64,000 bases of DNA, from assembly GCA_022827835.1 (NCBI GenBank), contig JAJEIO010000029.1, positions 248,001-312,000 of the forward strand, written 5' to 3'. Both the position numbers and the translations under genes were made by a program. The notes beneath the pieces were generated by a model. It made no database searches. It was not told the origin of the DNA and saw only the letters and a program-made list of their open reading frames with translations. This DNA comes from Candidatus Latescibacterota bacterium. Its GTDB lineage: Bacteria > Latescibacterota > UBA2968 > UBA8231. Positions 60,081 to 64,000 of the stretch are shown here, piece after piece. The number at the start of each line of letters is the position of its first letter. Position 1 is the stretch's first letter.

Positions 60081-60298
60081 AGCAACTCTTCCTTGCTTTG
60101 TTTGCGTTTATTTTTGCGGCGGTACAGCACGTAAAAGGGGTACGAGGCGACGAGCGCGGCGGCGAGGACTACGGCGGCGACCCAGCCGAACATGCTGCCG
60201 ATTGCGCCGATGATGATGATGGGGCCGATGTAGGCGTGAGCGGCGCTGCTGCACAGGAGCAGGAGCGCGAGACTAATTATCGAGAAATAATAGGGCAT
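60077..60298 (-). CDS. Small two-segment membrane protein
   Basis: A 73-residue protein with an N-terminal signal-like segment (FSIISLALLLLCSSAAHA), a glycine-rich hydrophobic segment (IGPIIIIGAIGSMFGWVAAVVL, about residues 24-45) and a strongly basic tail (RRKNKRKQSKEE). No family is recognised. It overlaps the end of the arylsulfotransferase-like gene by 26 bp and is probably co-translated with it, so it may be a small membrane partner. Confidence 0.6.
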   Translation of the reverse strand: MPYYFSIISLALLLLCSSAAHAYIGPIIIIGAIGSMFGWVAAVVLAAALVASYPFYVLYRRKNKRKQSKEELL

Positions 60299-61598
60299 CT
60301 TGGGGTATCCTCTGGGCTTGGGTCATCATGCCGCGCAGGGGTTTGCCTTGGTAGGTGGCGCGGTCTGGGTTGTAGTATTCCCACGCGATTTCGCCGGCTG
60401 GTGTGACTTCTATCAGGCGGCCGCGTTGCGATTCCGTGATGAGGGTGTTGCCGTTGGGCAGCCGCTGTTGGGCACCACGGATCCAACTGTCGAAAATCTG
60501 CTCGGTGCTGGTGCCCTTGTACTCCCAGTAAATTTCGTGCGTAAATAGATCGATTTCCAGGATGCGGCTTTGGCCGAAGGGGTGGCCGCGCAGGCCCTGA
60601 TTGTCGAAGAGGAGCAGGCGGCCGTTGGGCAGGAAGTCTGGGTCGTGCTGTTGTTTCCAGATTCCCTCTCCGTACCAGATCACTTGTTGCTCGATGGGAT
60701 CGACGATGATGAGGGCGTTGGGGTTGCGCAGGGAGATGAGTAGGTCGCCGGCTTTGGCTCGCGGGATGTGAGCGGCTGTGGCCCAATCCGGCGGGATTAG
60801 GCGAATGGCGTTGGTGTGGGTGACTTCGCTGTGGCGGGTGGTCTGCCAGCGGTCGAATACGCTGCGATACGGCGAGTTTTTCAGGGCGCGGAAGATGGAA
60901 AAGTGCCGCTTTTCTTGGCCGGTTACTCCGTCGATGACCACGGCGAAATCTTCGATGTACGGGGGTTGGATGTTGCCGATGGGTGTGGTGCCGATTTCTT
61001 GGACGAGGGTGTAGATGTTGCCTTGGTCGTCGAAGTCGAAGTCGTGGTGGGCGGTGCCGGTGTATTTCCAGATGACCTGTGAGTTTTTGTCGAGTTTGAC
61101 GAGGCCGTAGCCGTAGGGGTAGTGGTTGACGTAGTCGTGGTTGGCGAGGAGGTCGCCGTTGGGGTACAGATGGGTGCGGTGCCAGTGCAGCATGTCGGGT
61201 TGCTGCGGGAAGGCGGCGAAGTCGTCTTCGTCAAAGGCGTCGGCAAAGTCGCATTGCCACTGGTGGACGATGTTGCCGAGCGAGTCCATGAGCACGGCGG
61301 CGGTGGCGTTTTTGGATACGAGGGTCAGGCCGGGCTGCATGGCGTCGGCGTTGTGGATGATGGCTCCGGATGGCTCGCTGGCGTCTTCAAACCACATGGT
61401 GCTGGTGAATTGGTTTTTGGTGTCGGTGAGGTCTTCGTAGAGATAGGCGAGGTGGCCGTAGGCGTTGACGGCGTGGATGCGAATGTCGGGAGCGGGAGAG
61501 AGGTGGAAGATTGCCGATACGATGCCGTAGATGAAGGCGAGGAATAGGAGGCAGCAGATGAGGGTGGCGATGTAGAGTTTGTGGAGGAGGGATGACAT
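60273..61598 (-). CDS. Arylsulfotransferase (ASST)-like propeller protein
   Basis: A 441-residue protein with one N-terminal membrane anchor (LYIATLICCLLFLAFIYGIV). The rest is a six-bladed ASST-type propeller: LVSKNATAAVLMDSLGNIV, HWHRTHLYPNGDLLAN, YTGTAHHDFDFDDQGNIY (with the His pair of the active-site region), HTNAIRLIPP, HDPDFLPNGRLLLFDNQG and QQRLPNGNTLITESQRG. PAPS-independent ASSTs pass sulfate between phenols through a His; the repeated H-x-D-x-x-x-x-x-G motifs are kept. The tether may hold it at the periplasmic face. It is followed in the same transcript by the small membrane protein. Confidence 0.8.
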   Translation of the reverse strand: MSSLLHKLYIATLICCLLFLAFIYGIVSAIFHLSPAPDIRIHAVNAYGHLAYLYEDLTDTKNQFTSTMWFEDASEPSGAIIHNADAMQPGLTLVSKNATAAVLMDSLGNIVHQWQCDFADAFDEDDFAAFPQQPDMLHWHRTHLYPNGDLLANHDYVNHYPYGYGLVKLDKNSQVIWKYTGTAHHDFDFDDQGNIYTLVQEIGTTPIGNIQPPYIEDFAVVIDGVTGQEKRHFSIFRALKNSPYRSVFDRWQTTRHSEVTHTNAIRLIPPDWATAAHIPRAKAGDLLISLRNPNALIIVDPIEQQVIWYGEGIWKQQHDPDFLPNGRLLLFDNQGLRGHPFGQSRILEIDLFTHEIYWEYKGTSTEQIFDSWIRGAQQRLPNGNTLITESQRGRLIEVTPAGEIAWEYYNPDRATYQGKPLRGMMTQAQRIPQDALLFLDN

Positions 61599-61601
61599 GG
61601 G

Positions 61602-62582
61602 CTAGCTCTGGTTGGTGCTGACGAGGACGGTGGAGGGGTCAATGCCGCAGCGCTTAAGCACTAAACATGCGCTCTTGTGCATAAACTCTGATCTGCGCCT
61701 ATCGGTAATTAACCATAGCTCATTTCTGATTTTTCTTTTGAGGCGAATTCTCTTGCCTTCTAGGTCAACAGGTTCATTATGTGAAAAGTCAAGGATTAAA
61801 TTATTCGTGCGGATTGGGCATATCTCCGCAGAAAGTTTGCCAATTTCAAGCAAATGCTCCGCAACGTTGGCCAATAGATCGGTCCAATGCTTGAGCGGTT
61901 TTGTACTCAAGTCCGGAAACTTGATTTTGGCGTTTGTCGGAGGTTTCTGACCTTTTTCTACTTTTAATGACGTAAGCGGTATCCAATCGCCGTTATTGGA
62001 CGACTCAGCGACCTTCTTTCCTCTACTTGGCTCGGATATCGTAGATGCCGATTCGGCGTGTGCAGGTTCTCCTATCATTACTGGCGTCGCCGCTTCCTGT
62101 GGCTCGCCGCTCGCCAGATTCGGTCGCCATAGCCCCAAAGCCTGCAACGCACAAGCGTAGGGCTCGTCTCGCGTCAGTTGGAAATTCATCAGGATTCGAT
62201 CTTTCATTGGGGCCTGCTTAAATACTTCTAACATCCGCCAATGATCGCCGTTCGTAAGGGTCATGTAGGGAATGCCAGCCGAGTTTGCGTAGTTGAGTGC
62301 CTGCATCGTTTCCTTATCATCCAGCGGCTTCCCCAGCGCCTTGGCCTCAATCACGGCTATCGGTCGTCCATTTCCCATCAGCACGTAATCAGCCCAATCT
62401 CGACCTATGCGGTATTCAAGTTCGACGGAATTGGGGTCTCCAACATCCCATCCCAGCGTATGAAGCACAGGATCGATGAGTACCTGCCGCGTCCGCGTCT
62501 CGTTGCCCTCTAAATATGCACGATGCGCCTGAATGCGCTCTCGCAGCGTTTCGATGGTTTCTTTTAGATCGTCTAAGGCCAT
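61602..62582 (-). CDS. HsdR N-terminal-like nuclease protein, stand-alone
   Basis: The start is ATG 62582 with GGAG upstream; the open frame back to 62642 is not needed. The 326-residue protein has an N-terminal type I restriction R-subunit-like nuclease domain: E28-T-R-T-R, HTLGWDVGDP, D65 (WADYVL), E79-A-K81 (AVIEAK) and Q94. A linker of low complexity (residues about 165-220) leads to a C-terminal domain (PTNAKIKFPDLSTKPLKHWT to the end) that I do not recognise. There is no helicase domain. It is not linked to other restriction genes and is divergent from the sulfotransferase gene. Confidence 0.75.
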   Translation of the reverse strand: MALDDLKETIETLRERIQAHRAYLEGNETRTRQVLIDPVLHTLGWDVGDPNSVELEYRIGRDWADYVLMGNGRPIAVIEAKALGKPLDDKETMQALNYANSAGIPYMTLTNGDHWRMLEVFKQAPMKDRILMNFQLTRDEPYACALQALGLWRPNLASGEPQEAATPVMIGEPAHAESASTISEPSRGKKVAESSNNGDWIPLTSLKVEKGQKPPTNAKIKFPDLSTKPLKHWTDLLANVAEHLLEIGKLSAEICPIRTNNLILDFSHNEPVDLEGKRIRLKRKIRNELWLITDRRRSEFMHKSACLVLKRCGIDPSTVLVSTNQS

Positions 62583-62647
62583 TGGGGTAGCTCCTCTGCG
62601 GATGGGCGTTGCGCCGGTATCCGTCCGTTGTTTCTTATGCATAAACT

Positions 62648-63736
62648 ATGGAAACTGATTTTAATCACACGCGGCTGATGCGTTTTTTCGGCTGGCTGGT
62701 TCATGCGCATCCGAATTTTTGGATTGACGTGGGCAAGCTGGAGACGCAGGTGCTCAAGGGCCGGTTGGCACGGCGGACGGTGGACGCGCCCATTTACATC
62801 ACGGGCTTGGCGCGCGCTGGCACGACCCTGCTGCTGAACATATTGGCGTCTCATCCGCGCCTTACCTCGTTCAAATACTGCGATTACTATGGCGCATTTA
62901 CGCCGTTTTGGGCTGACCATATCTTCCGCGCTGTCGGGTTGGGCGCGGCGCGCAAACAAGAGCGGGCACATGCCGACGGCATGATGGTCAACGCATACAG
63001 TCCTGAAGCCATGGAAGAAATCCTGTGGATGCAGTTTTTCGCTTACCTGCACGATCCCGCCGAGAACAATGTGGTTGAACGGCAGACCAACCACCCGGAA
63101 TTTGAGGCTGTTTACGCGGCGACCTTGGCGAAGCTGCTGCTGTGCCGCGACGCGGATCGCATTGTCTCCAAAAACAACTACAATATCACGCGGATCGCGT
63201 ATCTGGCCAAGCTATACGAGGACGCTCGCTTTGTCATCGCCGTGCGCCATCCGGTCGCGCACATCGCGTCCATGGTGCGTCAGCACCAGCGCAACTTGGC
63301 CCATTTCTCATCCCCGGATCATCGCCAGTACCTGCGCAACGCCGGCCATTTCGAGTTTGGCCACGAGCGTATTCCCATTACCATCGACGCGGAGAAGACG
63401 CGGCATATCCAAACGCTGTGGGGCGAAGGGCGCGATGCCGAAGGGTGGGCTGAATACTGGAATGCGATATACGCTTGGACCTACGAGGAGGTGCTGCAGC
63501 ACGAGGAGCTTAAGACGCGCTGTTTGGTGGTGCCGTTTGAGCACTTGTGCGCGGCAGCCGAGCAGAAAATTACGGACATTGTGGCGTTTTGCAACTTGGA
63601 CGCCGACGAGGAGTGGGTGAAGGGCTGGGGAGAGCAGGTCGCGTATCAGCCCCAATACGAAGAGGCGTTTAGCACCGTCGAGCGCGACGCTATCATGCAG
63701 ATATGCGGCGCGACGGCGAAGAATTATGGGCTATAG
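62648..63736 (+). CDS. Sulfotransferase family protein
   Basis: A 362-residue protein. The PAPS 5'-phosphosulfate loop is visible at about residues 38-53 (YITGLARAGTTLLLNIL) and the 3'-phosphate block as VIAVRHPVAHIASMV. A central helical insert (ARKQERAHADGMMVN and following) is typical of the sulfotransferase family 3 group found in bacteria. The acceptor is unknown; its neighbours include an arylsulfotransferase-like propeller. The start is ATG 62648, only 65 bp from the divergent nuclease gene. Confidence 0.8.
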   Translation: METDFNHTRLMRFFGWLVHAHPNFWIDVGKLETQVLKGRLARRTVDAPIYITGLARAGTTLLLNILASHPRLTSFKYCDYYGAFTPFWADHIFRAVGLGAARKQERAHADGMMVNAYSPEAMEEILWMQFFAYLHDPAENNVVERQTNHPEFEAVYAATLAKLLLCRDADRIVSKNNYNITRIAYLAKLYEDARFVIAVRHPVAHIASMVRQHQRNLAHFSSPDHRQYLRNAGHFEFGHERIPITIDAEKTRHIQTLWGEGRDAEGWAEYWNAIYAWTYEEVLQHEELKTRCLVVPFEHLCAAAEQKITDIVAFCNLDADEEWVKGWGEQVAYQPQYEEAFSTVERDAIMQICGATAKNYGL

Positions 63737-63768
63737 CTACAGTCATCCCAAACCGATATGAGGTTACA

Positions 63769-64000
63769 ATGAATCGACGTGAAAATCGTCCACTGGACGG
63801 ACAAATCGCCGTCGTCACGGGCGGTGCCCAAGGCTTAGGGCTGGGAATCACCCGGCAGTTAGCTGGCGACGGGGCTAGCGTGGTCATTGCCGATCGGCAG
63901 GAGGATAAGGCGCGCGAGGAGGCCGCGAAGCTGCAAGGCGAGGACCTCGCAGTGCGGGCTGTGGCACTCGATATAACCGATAGTGCTGCGGTGACTTCCT
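63769..64000 (+). CDS. Short-chain dehydrogenase/reductase, 5' part
   Basis: The gene starts at ATG 63769 with TGAGGT upstream and runs past the end of the window; 77 codons are visible. The Rossmann motif of SDR enzymes (IAVVTGGAQGLGLGITRQLA, the T-G-G-x3-G-x-G pattern) is followed by VVIADRQEDKAREEA and the acidic LDITDS. Most relatives are NAD(P)-dependent oxidoreductases such as FabG-like or sugar dehydrogenases; the catalytic Ser, Tyr and Lys would lie beyond the window. Confidence 0.8.
   Translation, partial: MNRRENRPLDGQIAVVTGGAQGLGLGITRQLAGDGASVVIADRQEDKAREEAAKLQGEDLAVRAVALDITDSAAVTS

Noticed and set aside
1..64000. CRISPR array, tRNA or rRNA genes, prophage
   Set aside because: I found no regularly spaced repeats, no cloverleaf-like segment and no phage structural or integrase genes.

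Overview
The window looks like chromosomal DNA of an uncultured, high-G+C, Gram-negative bacterium. The outer-membrane TonB receptor, the periplasmic quinoprotein-like propellers and the LolD/MacB-type exporter all point to a double membrane. The mix of enolase-superfamily sugar-acid dehydratases, phytanoyl-CoA dioxygenase-like enzymes, DUF6785 membrane proteins, DUF362 and many PQQ-like beta-propellers resembles genomes of the Latescibacterota/Poribacteria type. That assignment is an inference from gene content only. No rRNA, tRNA, CRISPR array or intact insertion sequence was recognised.

Layout. (1) 1-9.8 kb, + strand: the 3' end of a coiled-coil, possibly dynamin-like gene; then a co-directional run of an enolase-superfamily dehydratase, a secreted CBM9-like/PKD protein, a GT39-type membrane glycosyltransferase with TPRs, an SGNH esterase with TPRs, a DUF6785 membrane protein and a phytanoyl-CoA dioxygenase. 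(2) 9.9-21.0 kb: a BrnT/BrnA toxin-antitoxin pair, a quinoprotein-like propeller, an ABC exporter (ATPase plus FtsX-type permease), a thioesterase, a small membrane protein, a short adenylosuccinate-synthetase-like protein, a HAD phosphatase divergent from a LysR regulator, and a DUF4143 ATPase. (3) 21.1-35.0 kb, - strand: one tightly packed eleven-gene transcription unit, mostly joined by 4-bp stop/start overlaps. It encodes four propellers (three of them tandem paralogues), a HemN/HutW-like radical-SAM enzyme, a TonB receptor, a PaaK-like CoA ligase, a flavin-dependent halogenase-like enzyme, DUF3311, a sodium:solute symporter and a GT4 glycosyltransferase. (4) 35-45.1 kb: an accessory region with an ABC exporter, DUF3800, UPF0175, an alcohol/aldehyde dehydrogenase pair, a ribbon-helix-helix protein, an AbiEi-like antitoxin without its toxin, an A+T-richer four-gene ubiquitin-like operon (Ubl, ThiF/E1, DUF6527, PD-(D/E)XK nuclease) and a lone HicB. 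(5) 45.2-54.8 kb: a second operon of two propellers plus an AMP-forming ligase, divergent from a catabolic set (DUF362, two phytanoyl-CoA dioxygenase-like proteins, a DgoD-like dehydratase, a DapA-family aldolase). (6) 54.8-64 kb: a 500-bp structured non-coding stretch, an alkaline-phosphatase-superfamily membrane enzyme, a second DUF6785 protein, a nucleotidyltransferase, an arylsulfotransferase-like propeller, a stand-alone HsdR-N-like nuclease, a sulfotransferase and the start of an SDR gene.

The strongest candidates for something undescribed are: the compact ubiquitin-like operon at 42.5-44.9 kb, whose Ubl lacks a Gly-Gly tail, whose E1 lacks a cysteine in the usual loop, and which is followed by a small nuclease; the large coupled operon that joins secreted propellers to a TonB receptor, ligase, halogenase-like enzyme and transporter, with the propeller-plus-ligase pairing repeated in a second operon; and a family of short palindromic repeats inserted in frame into at least five genes.
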